From NCBI RefSeq assembly GCF_006546655.1, contig NZ_VIAQ01000015.1, positions 588,757 to 652,756 on the forward strand: a stretch of DNA of 64,000 nt, in the 5' to 3' direction. Below, piece by piece: positions 1-11,594 of this stretch. The translations under genes and the position numbers were made by a program. The notes under the pieces were generated by a model, which was given only the letters and a program-made list of their open reading frames with translations, searched no databases and was not told where the DNA came from. The stretch comes from Methanolobus vulcani (GTDB lineage Archaea; Halobacteriota; Methanosarcinia; Methanosarcinales; Methanosarcinaceae). How positions within the stretch are numbered: the stretch's first letter is position 1; every line of letters starts with the position of its first letter.

Positions 1-3000
1 TGCTTACATGCTTCCATTCCATCCATTTCAGGCATCTGTATGTCCATAAATACAAGATCATAAGGTATTGTTTCAAGAGCTTCGATGGCTTCCAGTCCGT
101 TGTTTGCAACATCCGCAGTAATGCCGAGTTTCTGGAGCATACTCTGGGCAACATGCTGGTTAACCATATTATCCTCCACAAGCAGGATTCTTGCTTTGCT
201 GTAATCTATACCGGATGTTTCAATTTCTTTTTCTGAACCCTCTTTTCTTTCAGCTTTTTGGGCATCGGAAAACAGAGATGATAATTTACTGAATAGTTCT
301 GAGGTTTTAATGGGTTTTGAAAGGCAAGCAGCAAAGTTCTTTTTATTCGCATTCCAGCTTCCAGGCACATTTCCTGCAGAACCAAGCATTATCAACGAAA
401 TATCATTCAGATCCTTATCTGATTTAATTATGCGTCCAAGCAGACCCCCATCCATTCCCGGTATTTGCATATCCAGAACAGCTACCTGGAACGGTTCACC
501 TTCTTCATGTGCTTTGAAAAGCTTCTGAATTGCTGAAGGTCCGTCATTTACTTCCTCTACTTTCATCTTCCATGAATTAAGCAGATTCACCAGTACTTCA
601 CGGTTAGTTTCGTTATCATCAACGACAAGTACGTGAATGCCTTCCATCTCTGAGCACTGTTTTTCTGTCACTTCACTTTCAGGACGCTTTTCAAAACTTA
701 GTTTGAACCAGAACTCTGAACCTTTACCTTCCTCACTTTCAAAACCAATTTCACCGCCCATCAGTTCCACAAGTTCCTTTGAAATTGCAAGTCCAAGTCC
801 TGTGCCTCCGTAATAACGTGTAGTTGAAGCATCAACCTGGGTGAATTTCTGGAAAAGCAAGTCCTTTTTCTCAGCAGGAATTCCTATACCAGTATCTTTT
901 ATAGAGAAACGTAGCTTTTCTTCAGAGTCACTTTCAGATTCAAGTTTTACCCTGATGACAACTTCTCCTTCTGTTGTGAATTTGATAGCATTACCACCAA
1001 GGTTAATCAATATCTGTCTCAGTCTTGCAGGGTCTGCTTTGATATTTACCGGTACTTCAGGATCAGCTATACATATAAATTCAAGTCCCTTTTCATTTGC
1101 TCTTATAGACAAAAGGGATGCTACTTCTTCCAGTATTTCCTGGAGGTTTATGTCCACTTCGTCAATGTCCAGCTTTCCAGCTTCTATCTTGGAGATATCA
1201 AGAATATCATTAATAAGTTCAAGCAGGTTTTCTCCGCTTTTCTGTACAATATCAACATAGTGCTTCTGCTTGTCATTTAGTTTTGTAGTGAGAAGCAGAT
1301 GTGTCATACCTATCACACCATTCATTGGTGTGCGTATCTCATGGGACATATTGGCAAGGAACTCGCTTTTTGCCCTTGTGGCCTCTTCTGCTTTTATCAG
1401 TGCCTGGTCAAGTTCGAAATTCTTGTCTTCCAGTTCTTCGGCATATTCCAGCAGTTTTTCCTCTGCACTCTTACGTTCTGTAATGTCCTGCAGTGTGCCG
1501 GTTATTTTCACGACCTTTCCATTTACGATCTTAGGATAACCACTTGATCTGACCCACTTATGGTTTCCTTTAGCTGTTATAAATTCAAGTTCGAGTTCGT
1601 ATGGCTTGCCTTTTTCGATAAGCTCATTAATTGCTTTTTCAAGTATTTTCCTTGATGCAGGAAGGTAGTATGATAGTCCAATCTCAATATTTACTGCTTC
1701 ATCTATATCCAGCTCATGGATGGCGTAAACTTCAGGCGTCCAGGTAGGTTTGTTGGATATCAGGTCAAGCTCCCATCCACCGATCTTTGCCATATTTCCC
1801 ATCTCATTGAGAAGTGACTGGCTCTCAAGCAGTTTTTCTTCGTATTCCTTACGTTCTGTGATATCTTCTGCAAAGATTATAATGCCGCCAATAGCACCAT
1901 TAGCCGTTTTCCAGGGTCGCACTTCCCAGCGAAGCCAATGTACACTACCATCATCACTAATATAAGAATCTTCATTACTGCTTATCACTTCTCCTTTCAT
2001 GGCTCTTTGATGTGCTTCTTTCCATTCTTCCTTGACCTCTGGCATTACAACATAATGGTTTTTTCCTATAATGTCCATATCAAGAGAGTAATCCTCTAGC
2101 CATCGTTTGCTTACGGCTATGTGCCGCATATCACGGTCAAGCATTGTCAAAGCTGCCGGTGCATGTTCAATGAATAGTCTAAGTTTTTCCTCGTTCTCAA
2201 ACAGTTTCTCTTCTGCTTCTTTGCGCTGGGTAATGTCCCTTGCGACTCCATAGATAAGTTCTCCTATCCGGGTCGAACGCCACTCTATCCAGCGGTAGGT
2301 CCCATCTCTGGCACGATAACGATTTACAATGCTCCGTACTGTATTTGCTTCTGTAGACTGTCTGGTAAGGGTTTCAATGGTAGTCTCTTTGTCATCAGGA
2401 TGTACAAAATCTATGAAGGGACGACCTTCCAGCTCGCTGACAGGGTATCCAAGGACGTTCTCCCATTCCGGGTTCAAGCGAACGAACTGTCCATTTATGT
2501 TGGCGATGCAGAGAAGGTCAAGACTGGATGTGAAATAACGCTCAAGCTCTTCGGTCTTCTCAAGTAAGGCCTTTTCAGCCAGTTTCTGCTCGGTTATATC
2601 CCTGAATTCAACAACTCTGACTTGCTTCCCTTTGTATGGGATAGTTTTTCCATGGACACGTACTGGATACTCAGTTCCATCCTTTCGGCGTCCAATGGAT
2701 TCATATGGTTCACCATAACTTTTAGCAATGTTACTAATTACTTCTTCTCTGTAACTTTCAGCAGTTAGCAAAAGCCCATTCATTCCTATTAACTCTTCTA
2801 ACGAGTAACCAGTTATATCTGCAAGACCCTGATTGCAGTCAATAATAATATTGTCCTGGTGTATGAAGATACCACCAAAAGATGCATCATGCAAGGCTTT
2901 GAACCTTTCTTCACTTTCTTTTAGTTCCTGCTCAGCTTTTTTGCGCTCTGTGATATCCCTTAATTCAACCACTCTTATTTTTTTACCTTTATAGGGCATA

Positions 3001-6000
3001 TTCCTCGCTTCGACCTGAAGTGGATATTCAGTCCCATCTTTGCGAAGGCCTAGAACCTCATATTGTCCTTCATAGCCTCGCTTAACATTTTCTCTTACTG
3101 TATCGCGGGAAGATTCAGCAAATAGGAACTTTCCATCCATTCCTATCAGCTCTTTATAGGAATAGCCGGTTATTTCAGACAGGCCAAAATTGCAGTCACG
3201 TATCACATTATTTTCATGAATAAGAATACCACCAAAAGAAGCATTATGCAGGATCTTGAATCTTTCTTCGCTTTCTTTCAGCTCGTTCTCTGCGTTCTTA
3301 CGCTCCGTTATATCCTGCATCACACCTGTTATTTTGCGAATCTCATTGTTTTCTATGATCGGGTTTCCAATTGTTCTTACCCACTTGTGTTTTCCTTTTT
3401 CTGATATGAATTCAAGTTCCAGATCATAGGGTTTCCCTTCTTTAATGGCAGCATAGAATGCTTTTTCAATTATTTGCCTTGATCCCGCAGGGAAATTATT
3501 TATTGCATCCTCTGGATCATCATAAGGCTCATTTCTTTCAAATATGGCCTTAACTTCAGGTGTCCAGGTAGATTCACCGGATACAGTATCAAATTCCCAT
3601 CCGCCTATCTGACTTAATCTGCTTACGTCTTTGAGGAGTGCTTCACTTTTCCTTAACTTCTCTTCGGCTTCTTTACGCTCAGTTATATCCCTTATTGCTG
3701 CAACACGGGCTGCTTTTCCTTTGTAGGTCAAATTATATGCTTCGATCTCTATCGGGAATACAGTACCATCTTTTCTGATACTTCGGATTTCATAGGGTTT
3801 TCCATCATCTTCTTTCATATGCTGAAGGACGATGTCCATATCATCAGGGTGAATGGTCATTTTTAGGATATTCTTTCCTACGATTTCCTCTTTTGAATAT
3901 CCAGAAGCACGGGTAACAGCTTTATTTACATCAAGAACGATACCATTCTCATGGAAGATGATTCCTTCTATGGTGGCATCGGAGAGCATCTGGTATTTTT
4001 GTTGGCTTTCCCTGAGTTCCTGCTCCATCTCTTTCCTTAGTGTGATGTCCTGCATCGAACCGATTATTTTTTCAACCTTTCCATCAACCATTTTTGGACG
4101 GGCACTTAATCTAACCCATCTATGATTATTTTTGTGTGTTATGATGTCCAGCTCAAGATCGAAACCCTCACCTTTTTCTATTGCATTGATTCTTGCTTTT
4201 TCCAGTGTAGTTCTTGATTCAGGACTAAAGTATTTCATTACCTTCTCAACAGTATCGATTTCTTTTGTCTCGAGGATACTTGCAAGTTCAGGTGTAAATT
4301 TGATCTCACTGGATTCTCTATAATATTCCCATCCCCCTATCTTGCCGATCCTTCCGACTTCATTAAGAAGTGCCTCACTCTCACGTATTTTATCCTGTGC
4401 CTCTTTTCTTTCAGTGATATCTTCTGTAAAGATCACAATACCGCCAATTGTACCATCAGATGCTTTCCAGGGTCTGGCTTCCCAGTGTAACCAGTGCAAT
4501 TTTCCTTCTATCTGCATAAAAGGAACCTCTTTCATGGTGACAACTTCTCCTTCCATAGCACGCTGATGCGCCACTTTCCATGCATGTGGAATTTCTGGGA
4601 AAAGTTTATAATGTGGCATTCCAATGATATTCTTATCATCAAGGGCAAGGTCCGTTAGCCAGCGGTGACTGACAGCGATGAATCTCATATCCCTGTCGAA
4701 CATTGCAAGGGATGCGGGTGCATGTTCTATAAAAAGCTTCAACTTTTCTTCACTCTCATGCAGCGAGTCGAGTAGTTCATCTCGCTCATTCAGTGCTCTT
4801 GCAAGTTTGATATTACTATAGCTCTGAGATGAGAGGACAGAAGTTAATTGTGTATAGAATCTCATTACGGTATTGACCGTATCTCTACTCCAGCGCGGCA
4901 CTCTCTCAAGTGCTTCTATGTATTCCTTTTCATCAAATCCATATTTTTTTGCCTGAAGCCTGAAAGTATCGTAGGGTATATCTTCATCATCATAGAAGAA
5001 CTGGCCATAATAAAGGTTACCTAAATGTGACCCTGCCACCATTATGGGTGCTGCAACATCCCACATGTTATTCTTGCATTTGTAAAGCTTGAATGTTCCC
5101 GGAGCTATATCTCTTGATAATTGTGAATCACTCTCAATGCAATGCTTACATGTCTCAGGGTGTACTCGATGGAAATTCATACAGATGTCCTGCCATCCGC
5201 TAGCAACCAGAACCTCGCCTTTGTTATCAATTACAGCACTCCCTATATTGGTCAACTGGTAAAAATCATCCATAAGGGATTGCAAAGTTTGGGTGTCAAT
5301 GATATCAGCAAGTTCCAGTTCTCCGATATCTCCTTCCGGCTCCATAATAGCATTCAACTTACGTCTTACACGACTTTCACTTTCAAGTAGTTTTAACTCT
5401 GTTTCTTTTATTGTGGTTATGTCCTGGAATGATCCGATTATCTGTACTACTTTTCCATTTTCCATTGTTGGGCGACCGCTTGTCCGTACCCATTTATGAT
5501 TGCCTTTTGGAGTAATCAATTCCAGTTCCAGGTCATATGGTTCACCCTTTTCGATGGCATCATTAAACGCTTTTTTAACAGTATTTCTTGAAGCGGGGAG
5601 ATAGAAACCAAGAGTAGATTCAACGCTTGTAGGGGAGTAAGGTTCAAGATCATATATCCTGTAAACTTCAGGCGTCAATTTACCGGTTCCAGTTGCTACA
5701 TCATACTCCCATCCTCCGATCTTAGCGATAGTTCCTACTTCATTCAGGAGGGCTTCACTATCTTTTAGTGCAGCTTCAGCTTCTTTTCTTGCAGTAATAT
5801 TCCTTCCAACACTCAATATTCCTATAAGATCCCCATTAGAATCATACATTGGAGTTTTGATTGTTTCTATGTGTTCAGGATAACCATCAACAACACGGGC
5901 AATGATCTCTTCATTGGTCAAAGGCTTACCAGCTTCTAATGCTTCTAGATCTTTTTGTGTAAAGAAATCTGCAAGTTCCCTGTCATGGAAATCATAGTCT

Positions 6001-7658
6001 GTCTTTCCAATAATTTCTTCTTCACTAACATTATAAAAAGATTCATATTCAAAATTGCATGCTATGAATTTCCCATTAATATCTTTAAGCCATACAAGAT
6101 CAGGAATAGTATTTATCAATGTGCGCAGTTGTTTTTCACTGTTCTTTAATGCTGTTTCTGTATTTTTGCGCTCAGTGATGTCCTGGAATGATCCGGTTAT
6201 CTTAACCACTTTTTCATTTTCTATTGTTGGGTTTCCAATAGTTCTGACCCATTTATGATTGCCTTTTGGAGTAGTTAATTCAATCTCAAGGTCATATGTT
6301 TCAGCTTTTTCTATCGCATCGTTGAAGGCTTTTTCCACACTTTTCCTTGAATCAGAAGAATAGTATTTCAGTGTATTTCCATAAGCAAGTTCGAAATCGG
6401 GCTCGATGTCAAATATTTTATAAACTTCAGGTGTCCATTTAACAGCTGCACTTGCCACATCATACTCCCATCCTCCGATCTTAGCAATAGTTCCTACTTC
6501 ATTCAGGAGAGCTTCACTTTCCCTCAGTTTATCTTCATTATGTTTACGTTCTGTGATATCTCTACTAACACCCACAGTTCCAATAGGTTTTCCATCTGGA
6601 TCATACATGGGGCATTTTCTTACTTCCAGCAATTCCTGGTGTCCATCACTTGCATAGGTAACGACTTCCTCATTAATTAAAAACCTGCCAGCTTCGAATG
6701 CCTCCATATCTTTTTGTCTAAAGAAATCTGCAAGTTCCTTATCAACAAAATCATAGTCTGTCTTTCCAATTATCTCCTCTTCCTTTGCACCAAAGAAACT
6801 CTCGAATTTGGTATTACATGAAAGATATACTCCGTTGACATCTTTTTGCCATACAAGGTCAGGAATAGTATTTATCAATGTACGCAGTTGGTTTTCGCTA
6901 TTCTTTAGTGCAATTTCAGCTTCTTTACGTTCTGTGATATGCTCCATGAAAATTATGATGCCGCCAATGGAATTATCAGCCGCTTTCCATGGTCTGACTT
7001 CCCCACGTAACCAATGCACTTTGCCATCTTCATCCTCAAAACGATTTTCTTCGATTGTAATAACTTCTCCTTGCAGAGCGCGTCGGTGCATTTCTTTATA
7101 TTTTTCATCAAGTGGAATTATGTCATAATGATTCAGTCCTATTATATCTCTGTCACCAAGGGAAAAGTCATTAAGAAACTGACGGCTTACGGCTACGTGT
7201 CGCATGTTACGATCTAACATCACCAACGATACTGGTGCGTGTTCTATAAACAGTCTCAGTTTTTCCTCATCTTCAACCAGTTTCTTTTCAGATCTTTTGT
7301 ATTCTGTGATTAGGGTTGTGTCATAAATGCTGAAGCAAAGGATGTTTTCATTTTCGATCTGGATTGGTATTGTGGAAATTTCAATATCATGTTCCTCTTT
7401 GTCTGGAAAACGGGATGTGCAGATGAAGTGATCTTGTTCTTCATTGAGTGCCTTTTTTACACATCGCCTCAATTCTTCTTCTGGATGTGTGATTATTTCA
7501 AATATTTTCATCCGGGTTAATTCTTCATGGGATGATTCGTAATATTGGCAGGCAGCACAATTTGCATCAACGATTTCAAGACTATCAGAATTAACCAGCA
7601 ACATAGGGGTGTGGTTTTTTTCAAACAGTATTCTATATTCCCCTGAATCTTTTTTCAT
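1..7658 (-). CDS. Giant hybrid sensor histidine kinase with about 15 PAS domains, PocR, HisKA, HATPase and two REC domains (partial, runs off left edge)
   Basis: The minus strand is open in one frame from ATG 7658 (preceded by AGGTAAT) to base 3, over 2550 residues. Reading gives PAS-like modules, most closed by an ITERK-type junction, at about residues 1-120, 125-250, 250-370, 380-497, 500-620 and 630-750. A PocR-type sensory domain with PETCKHC follows (755-950), then nine more PAS modules to about 2060. HisKA has its phospho-His in [11 protein letters not shown] (about 2106). A full HATPase ([17 protein letters not shown]) is followed by REC1 (Asp about 2396 in [10 protein letters not shown], Lys in LSKPIK) and REC2 (Asp about 2539 in [11 protein letters not shown]). 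No membrane segment is evident, so it should be cytoplasmic. Family knowledge: it autophosphorylates and relays phosphate through the REC domains. Ligands are unknown. The carboxyl end lies outside the window. The plus-strand ORFs here are shadows. Confidence 0.93.
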   Translation of the reverse strand, partial: MKKDSGEYRILFEKNHTPMLLVNSDSLEIVDANCAACQYYESSHEELTRMKIFEIITHPEEELRRCVKKALNEEQDHFICTSRFPDKEEHDIEISTIPIQIENENILCFSIYDTTLITEYKRSEKKLVEDEEKLRLFIEHAPVSLVMLDRNMRHVAVSRQFLNDFSLGDRDIIGLNHYDIIPLDEKYKEMHRRALQGEVITIEENRFEDEDGKVHWLRGEVRPWKAADNSIGGIIIFMEHITERKEAEIALKNSENQLRTLINTIPDLVWQKDVNGVYLSCNTKFESFFGAKEEEIIGKTDYDFVDKELADFFRQKDMEAFEAGRFLINEEVVTYASDGHQELLEVRKCPMYDPDGKPIGTVGVSRDITERKHNEDKLRESEALLNEVGTIAKIGGWEYDVASAAVKWTPEVYKIFDIEPDFELAYGNTLKYYSSDSRKSVEKAFNDAIEKAETYDLEIELTTPKGNHKWVRTIGNPTIENEKVVKITGSFQDITERKNTETALKNSEKQLRTLINTIPDLVWLKDINGKFIACNFEYESFYNVSEEEIIGKTDYDFHDRELADFFTQKDLEALEAGKPLTNEEIIARVVDGYPEHIETIKTPMYDSNGDLIGILSVGRNITARKEAEAALKDSEALLNEVGTIAKIGGWEYDVATGTGKLTPEVYRIYDLEPYSPTSVESTLGFYLPASRNTVKKAFNDAIEKGEPYDLELELITPKGNHKWVRTSGRPTMENGKVVQIIGSFQDITTIKETELKLLESESRVRRKLNAIMEPEGDIGELELADIIDTQTLQSLMDDFYQLTNIGSAVIDNKGEVLVASGWQDICMNFHRVHPETCKHCIESDSQLSRDIAPGTFKLYKCKNNMWDVAAPIMVAGSHLGNLYYGQFFYDDEDIPYDTFRLQAKKYGFDEKEYIEALERVPRWSRDTVNTVMRFYTQLTSVLSSQSYSNIKLARALNERDELLDSLHESEEKLKLFIEHAPASLAMFDRDMRFIAVSHRWLTDLALDDKNIIGMPHYKLFPEIPHAWKVAHQRAMEGEVVTMKEVPFMQIEGKLHWLHWEARPWKASDGTIGGIVIFTEDITERKEAQDKIRESEALLNEVGRIGKIGGWEYYRESSEIKFTPELASILETKEIDTVEKVMKYFSPESRTTLEKARINAIEKGEGFDLELDIITHKNNHRWVRLSARPKMVDGKVEKIIGSMQDITLRKEMEQELRESQQKYQMLSDATIEGIIFHENGIVLDVNKAVTRASGYSKEEIVGKNILKMTIHPDDMDIVLQHMKEDDGKPYEIRSIRKDGTVFPIEIEAYNLTYKGKAARVAAIRDITERKEAEEKLRKSEALLKDVSRLSQIGGWEFDTVSGESTWTPEVKAIFERNEPYDDPEDAINNFPAGSRQIIEKAFYAAIKEGKPYDLELEFISEKGKHKWVRTIGNPIIENNEIRKITGVMQDITERKNAENELKESEERFKILHNASFGGILIHENNVIRDCNFGLSEITGYSYKELIGMDGKFLFAESSRDTVRENVKRGYEGQYEVLGLRKDGTEYPLQVEARNMPYKGKKIRVVELRDITERKKAEQELKESEERFKALHDASFGGIFIHQDNIIIDCNQGLADITGYSLEELIGMNGLLLTAESYREEVISNIAKSYGEPYESIGRRKDGTEYPVRVHGKTIPYKGKQVRVVEFRDITEQKLAEKALLEKTEELERYFTSSLDLLCIANINGQFVRLNPEWENVLGYPVSELEGRPFIDFVHPDDKETTIETLTRQSTEANTVRSIVNRYRARDGTYRWIEWRSTRIGELIYGVARDITQRKEAEEKLFENEEKLRLFIEHAPAALTMLDRDMRHIAVSKRWLEDYSLDMDIIGKNHYVVMPEVKEEWKEAHQRAMKGEVISSNEDSYISDDGSVHWLRWEVRPWKTANGAIGGIIIFAEDITERKEYEEKLLESQSLLNEMGNMAKIGGWELDLISNKPTWTPEVYAIHELDIDEAVNIEIGLSYYLPASRKILEKAINELIEKGKPYELELEFITAKGNHKWVRSSGYPKIVNGKVVKITGTLQDITERKSAEEKLLEYAEELEDKNFELDQALIKAEEATRAKSEFLANMSHEIRTPMNGVIGMTHLLLTTKLNDKQKHYVDIVQKSGENLLELINDILDISKIEAGKLDIDEVDINLQEILEEVASLLSIRANEKGLEFICIADPEVPVNIKADPARLRQILINLGGNAIKFTTEGEVVIRVKLESESDSEEKLRFSIKDTGIGIPAEKKDLLFQKFTQVDASTTRYYGGTGLGLAISKELVELMGGEIGFESEEGKGSEFWFKLSFEKRPESEVTEKQCSEMEGIHVLVVDDNETNREVLVNLLNSWKMKVEEVNDGPSAIQKLFKAHEEGEPFQVAVLDMQIPGMDGGLLGRIIKSDKDLNDISLIMLGSAGNVPGSWNANKKNFAACLSKPIKTSELFSKLSSLFSDAQKAERKEGSEKEIETSGIDYSKARILLVEDNMVNQHVAQSMLQKLGITADVANNGLEAIEALETIPYDLVFMDIQMPEMDGMEACK
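5405..6905 (-). repeat. Tandem duplication of a two-PAS cassette (about 759 bp per unit) inside the giant kinase
   Basis: Two consecutive PAS pairs in the kinase are near-copies at DNA level. The segment starting near 6092 (ATACAAGATCAGGAATAG) recurs near 6851 with very few changes, an offset of 759 bp, exactly 253 codons. The segment near 5708 (TCCCATCCTCCGATCTTAGC) recurs near 6466 at nearly the same offset. The unit keeps the frame, so this is an in-frame tandem duplication. Boundaries are approximate. Confidence 0.75.
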
Positions 7659-8283
7659 GATATTACCTGCAGTTTACCCTTACCAGCGTTCAAAACTATT
7701 CAATTCTTATGTGTCTGAAAATCAGTTTCAGGTTCTTAAGGAATGGCATATACTCTTTCTGATTTCGATCTGTTTATACAGATTCCAAACCCCAAATCAA
7801 TAAACTGATTTAATGTTACACAATTATATGTGTATTTACACTTTCACCTTGAATGGTATATGTCCATAAGAATATAGTATGTATTCATTATATTAATTTA
7901 CTGATTTAATTTTCATGGTATTGATTTTCTTAATTTTATCCTGTATTTTTTTTATTAAACCAGTATTCTCTGGTACCATATTGTAAAAATGGTGTTGTGT
8001 ATTTATTCAATTTATCAATTGTACGTATAAAGTGCAATTTATTTCATTCCCTACTATTTATATATATGTGAGCACCATCACTTTCTCCTAAAGTTCATGT
8101 CTTCTAAAAAATTTAATGCGATGTGTGTATACAAATAAGTGCAATTGTTGCTATTATAGTTAAACTTATATATTATACATGGGAATATTATTTCCTAGTA
8201 TAAATTACAGCAGGGGAATTCAGATTTCCCGCGTGATGTCAAATAAAACCAAAATAGCAAAATAAGACATTAGGGGAATTGAG
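7659..8283. promoter_or_regulatory. AT-rich divergent promoter region between giant kinase and Cache protein
   Basis: This 625-bp gap holds no convincing gene. For the rightward gene a TATA-like CTTATATATTATAC lies at 8165-8178, which would start RNA near 8200 and leave a leader of about 85 nt. A second TATA-like tract (TTTATATATATG) lies near 8057. AGGGGAATT occurs twice, near 8213 and directly before the start codon near 8272; the second copy serves as the ribosome-binding region. The kinase promoter must also lie here but I cannot fix it. Confidence 0.5.
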
Positions 8284-10692
8284 ATGGGCGAGGAAAAAAG
8301 TTTTAGTGTATTTGATCCCTCAATACGCTTCGAACATAGGGAATTCTATGAAGAGATTGTCAGTGAATTAAATGTTATTATTCCGGTATGTGTTCAGGGA
8401 AAAACCATAGCTGTTGCAATCAGTGAAAATACAATGGAAAGGGAGCAGATCACTGAATTGATGAAACGTGTGGAAGATTTCTCACGGCAGTTATTGCAGA
8501 TCACAAAGAAGCTATTTGACCAATATTACATTGCCAAAGAAGAACAACACGAATCGATTCTTCTCACTACCGCTTATAACAAGATCAACACTATTGACAG
8601 GAATCTTCTTGAGAGGACATGCGACGTAAGATGGTGGGCACTGGAAACCGCATTTAGCGATTGTATTTCTTTTTATGAAAAAACTAAACAAAAATCAGTA
8701 TCAATCTTGCGAGTTTTGGATGAAATTGAGATCAGATCTCAGTCGATGGAGCAGGCAATTACCGATGGATCTGATGCTTCTGGCACTTCTATTTCTACAG
8801 CAGAATCATATCTCGATTTTCAAATTGCTGACGACCTTAAAAAATTCCCCAAATTATTGAAAGATGGGGCATTAAAGGAATTTATTGGAAGATTCAAGCA
8901 TCTTTGTTACAAGTATCAGGGTGAGGAAAAAGATAGAAAGGTTCTGGAGGGCTTTTTGCAGGACCTGATGGATCTGAGTACAAAGATATCTTTTGCTTGC
9001 GACAGGCTGGAAGATATCAAGACTTCCTATACGCTTTATCGTGATTTGGTCATTACCGATTCAGAAGGATACATCCTCGCAAGTTCGAACAGTCTTAGAA
9101 GATCGGAAGTTTTGGGTATAAGGGTAAACGATGAAGATTGGTTTACTAAAGCTTTGAAAACTCAGAACGGAACAGAATATGTTGCCCAGGATATTTGTCC
9201 GTCAAAAGTAGAAGAGCAGCTCTCTCTTGTATATTCGACTGCTGTTCGTGAAAATAGTGATGAGCGTGGCAACGTGCTTGGAGCTATGGGAATCTTTTTT
9301 GATTTCCAGGGAGAATCCGGAATAATTCTGGATGAATATATGCCTTTAACTGAGAATGGTCTCATACAGGATGGCTGTTATTCTATGTTTACCAGCAGCG
9401 ATGGAAACATTATAGCATCCACAGATGAGGATATACTTGAAGTCGGGAAAAAAGCACATATTCCAAGGAATAACCGTGCTCTTTCTGATGGTGAGCAGGT
9501 CAATACCTATATGGCTTTTGAAGGAGTCGATTCCGCAATTTTCTCATCCCGAACGGATGGTTATCTGGAATATCGCGGGCTTGGCTGGAGTGCTCATGTA
9601 ATTCTCCCGAAATCACATATTTTTGCGGACACAATTCAGGCTGATGGGTATGATATTGAGTCAAAGGAGTTAATGAATTCCAATATCAATCCGGATATCA
9701 ACAAACAGACCTACGCAAAAATACAAAATGACAAAAATGATATTCAATTAATATCACTTAACGGGACCATATACGCCTCAAAAATGGGAAGCAGGGGCGA
9801 TCAGCTGGGGCCTATTTTCAGCCAAGTCACTCTATCCAGCAATTTCATTACTTCTAAAATGGAAGAACTGCTTGAGGAGATGGCAGCCGTTGAACTGCAG
9901 TTGAATTTAAAGACATTGGAAAACTTTGCTAAACAGGCAATTGATCTGGTTGACAGGAATCTCTTTGAAAGGTCTGCTGATATTCGCTGGTGGTCAACTG
10001 ATGAATATTTCTGGAAAGCACTTTCGAACCCTTCTGAAGAGGAATTCATGAAGGCCAGCGACCGACTTAAAGTTATTAATGGCAGTTACACCATGTACAG
10101 GAACCTGGTTTTAGCAGATGCAAGTGGAACTATCAGGGCATGTTCAAATACAGAGTTAATGGGTGCACTTGGTGTACTTGATGTGTCTGATCATATCTGG
10201 TTCCAGGAGGGAGGCAATACTTCACGTTCAAGTCAGTATGCTGTTCAGGACGTTATGGATTCCCCTCTGGAAAGTGATAAACCGCGGTCTCTGGTATATG
10301 CCGGTGGTGTTCGTGAAAACGGAGCACGTGAAGGAAAGGCTATTGGAGTTCTTGGGGTGCTGTTCGATTGGGATACTGAAGCTAAAACAATATTGGAAAC
10401 ATGTCTTCCTAAAGACAGAAAAGGAGATGTTATCCCCGGCAGTGTTGCTGTGTACGTTAACCAGGACTTTGAAGTTATTGAGACTACAGGTGAGGATGAT
10501 TTTTCCGTAGGTTCTGCCCTTACTCTTCCTAAAGAGGTCTCTGCTTTGCAGTCAGGAGGGAAAGTTTCCGGTCTTTTTGAGTTCAATGGCCAGAAATACA
10601 TCTATGGTGCATGCAAAACCAAAGGATACCGTGAATATCCGGGTTTGAACTGGATTGCCTGTGTCCTAAGGCCGATTTCTACAAGTGCCTGA
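8284..10692 (+). CDS. Soluble tandem Cache-like sensor protein without an output domain
   Basis: A protein of 802 residues with no signal peptide or membrane segment. The start is supported by AGGGGAATTGAG just before ATG. It contains two related modules. Each begins with a helical motif (DRNLLERTCDVRWW about residue 103; DRNLFERSADIRWW about 560) followed by a Cache/PAS-like sheet region: YTLYRDLVITDSEGYI near 255 and YTMYRNLVLADASGTI near 603. Each later has a VYxxxVREN segment. This ERT/ERS-DVRWW type of Cache domain is known to me from cytoplasmic chemoreceptor-like proteins. There is no kinase, MCP, GGDEF or HTH domain, so it can bind a ligand but needs a partner to signal. It is divergent from the giant kinase, which suggests but does not show a shared pathway. 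Confidence 0.65.
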   Translation: MGEEKSFSVFDPSIRFEHREFYEEIVSELNVIIPVCVQGKTIAVAISENTMEREQITELMKRVEDFSRQLLQITKKLFDQYYIAKEEQHESILLTTAYNKINTIDRNLLERTCDVRWWALETAFSDCISFYEKTKQKSVSILRVLDEIEIRSQSMEQAITDGSDASGTSISTAESYLDFQIADDLKKFPKLLKDGALKEFIGRFKHLCYKYQGEEKDRKVLEGFLQDLMDLSTKISFACDRLEDIKTSYTLYRDLVITDSEGYILASSNSLRRSEVLGIRVNDEDWFTKALKTQNGTEYVAQDICPSKVEEQLSLVYSTAVRENSDERGNVLGAMGIFFDFQGESGIILDEYMPLTENGLIQDGCYSMFTSSDGNIIASTDEDILEVGKKAHIPRNNRALSDGEQVNTYMAFEGVDSAIFSSRTDGYLEYRGLGWSAHVILPKSHIFADTIQADGYDIESKELMNSNINPDINKQTYAKIQNDKNDIQLISLNGTIYASKMGSRGDQLGPIFSQVTLSSNFITSKMEELLEEMAAVELQLNLKTLENFAKQAIDLVDRNLFERSADIRWWSTDEYFWKALSNPSEEEFMKASDRLKVINGSYTMYRNLVLADASGTIRACSNTELMGALGVLDVSDHIWFQEGGNTSRSSQYAVQDVMDSPLESDKPRSLVYAGGVRENGAREGKAIGVLGVLFDWDTEAKTILETCLPKDRKGDVIPGSVAVYVNQDFEVIETTGEDDFSVGSALTLPKEVSALQSGGKVSGLFEFNGQKYIYGACKTKGYREYPGLNWIACVLRPISTSA

Positions 10693-10812
10693 AAATATGA
10701 ATAAACTCTGATGAATCTTCACATGATTCTTCAGATAGCGTCTTTTATCATCTTTTAAAAAGAATAGCGAATAGTATTTGGATATGAAGAATGATTTAGT
10801 AATAGGAGAATC

Positions 10813-11232
10813 ATGCTATCATTCGTTCTGACATTCTTTGTATTCATCCGCTCGCTCTTTAATATGTTCAAGGAGCCAGAATTTCGAAGCATTTTTACGC
10901 TTGTTATATTTACTCTCGCTCTTGGTACTGTAACCTACCATTCAATAGAAGGATGGACCTGGATTGATTCTTTATATTTCTCTGTGATAACCCTGACAAC
11001 AATAGGATACGGTGATCTAGCCCCGGTTACTGATGCGGGGAAGATCTTTACCATCATCTACGTTTTCATAGGTATCGGAATATTGTTGGGCTTTGTTAAT
11101 GCAAGCGGTGAACATTTCAGAAAACAGCATGTAGAGAGAATGTCTCAGGGTGCTCCGAATTTCCTGTGGGATTCAGGCAATACGCTTGAAGAGATGGAAA
11201 AGGATATTCTGGAGAATATTAAGGATGAGTAA
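10813..11232 (+). CDS. Two-TM potassium channel (KcsA/Kch-like pore)
   Basis: A 139-residue membrane protein. The canonical K+ selectivity filter TTIGYGD lies at residues 62-68, between a hydrophobic helix at about 27-42 and a second at about 78-93. A further hydrophobic stretch at the amino end (3-15) may be an interfacial helix. ATAGGAG precedes the ATG. The carboxyl tail of about 45 residues is charged and lacks an RCK domain, so gating is probably by membrane or pH signals, or through a partner. Family knowledge: four subunits form a K+ pore. The gene stands alone, about 120 bp after the Cache protein. Confidence 0.88.
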   Translation: MLSFVLTFFVFIRSLFNMFKEPEFRSIFTLVIFTLALGTVTYHSIEGWTWIDSLYFSVITLTTIGYGDLAPVTDAGKIFTIIYVFIGIGILLGFVNASGEHFRKQHVERMSQGAPNFLWDSGNTLEEMEKDILENIKDE

Positions 11233-11253
11233 GAGGATAATGGTAGGTAGGGT

Positions 11254-11427
11254 TTAGTTTATGGAGTAATTCACGACACCCGCGAGAGCTGCACTTAAGT
11301 ATTCTTCAGAACCAAAAAAGTATGGGAATATGCGAAAAATCCTCTCGTCAATTTCTGCACCATCTTTAACATAGGCTTCATAAATATATTCATTCACGTT
11401 TTTCTAGATTGTGGAGTGATCCAGCAT
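11254..11427 (-). pseudogene. Small coding-like fragment interrupted by an in-frame TAG
   Basis: Minus-strand reading from ATG 11427 gives MLDHSTI, then TAG (11404-11406), then 49 coding-like residues (KNVNEYIYEAYVKDGAEIDE, later FPYFFGSEEYLSAALAGVV) to TAA at 11254. Codons on both sides of the TAG look coherent, so a GAG to TAG change in a once-coding gene is the simplest reading. In methylotrophic methanogens TAG can also encode pyrrolysine, so read-through cannot be excluded. The family is not recognised. It may be the end of a degraded larger gene, since a TGA closes the frame about 14 codons upstream of the ATG. Confidence 0.35.
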
Positions 11428-11594
11428 ATAAAAAAGCCCGAAACCGGTAAAAGTAAGAATTCACAAGACATAGAACTTATTGTAGTTGAAACTTATAAAC
11501 AATCATAATAATTTAAAAAAGGGTTCAGTATTGCGAAAGGTCAACTCATTATACAATGAGATATAGTCATGTTATTTAAAGAGTCTAGGAGTTT

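Noticed and set aside
310..7217. Many plus-strand frames of 60-140 codons
   Set aside because: They are antisense shadows of the giant kinase on the minus strand, whose PAS, HisKA, HATPase and REC motifs read without interruption.
11404..11406. TAG as a proven pyrrolysine codon
   Set aside because: No pyl genes or methylamine methyltransferase are visible in the window, and the ORF family is unknown; decay explains it as well.
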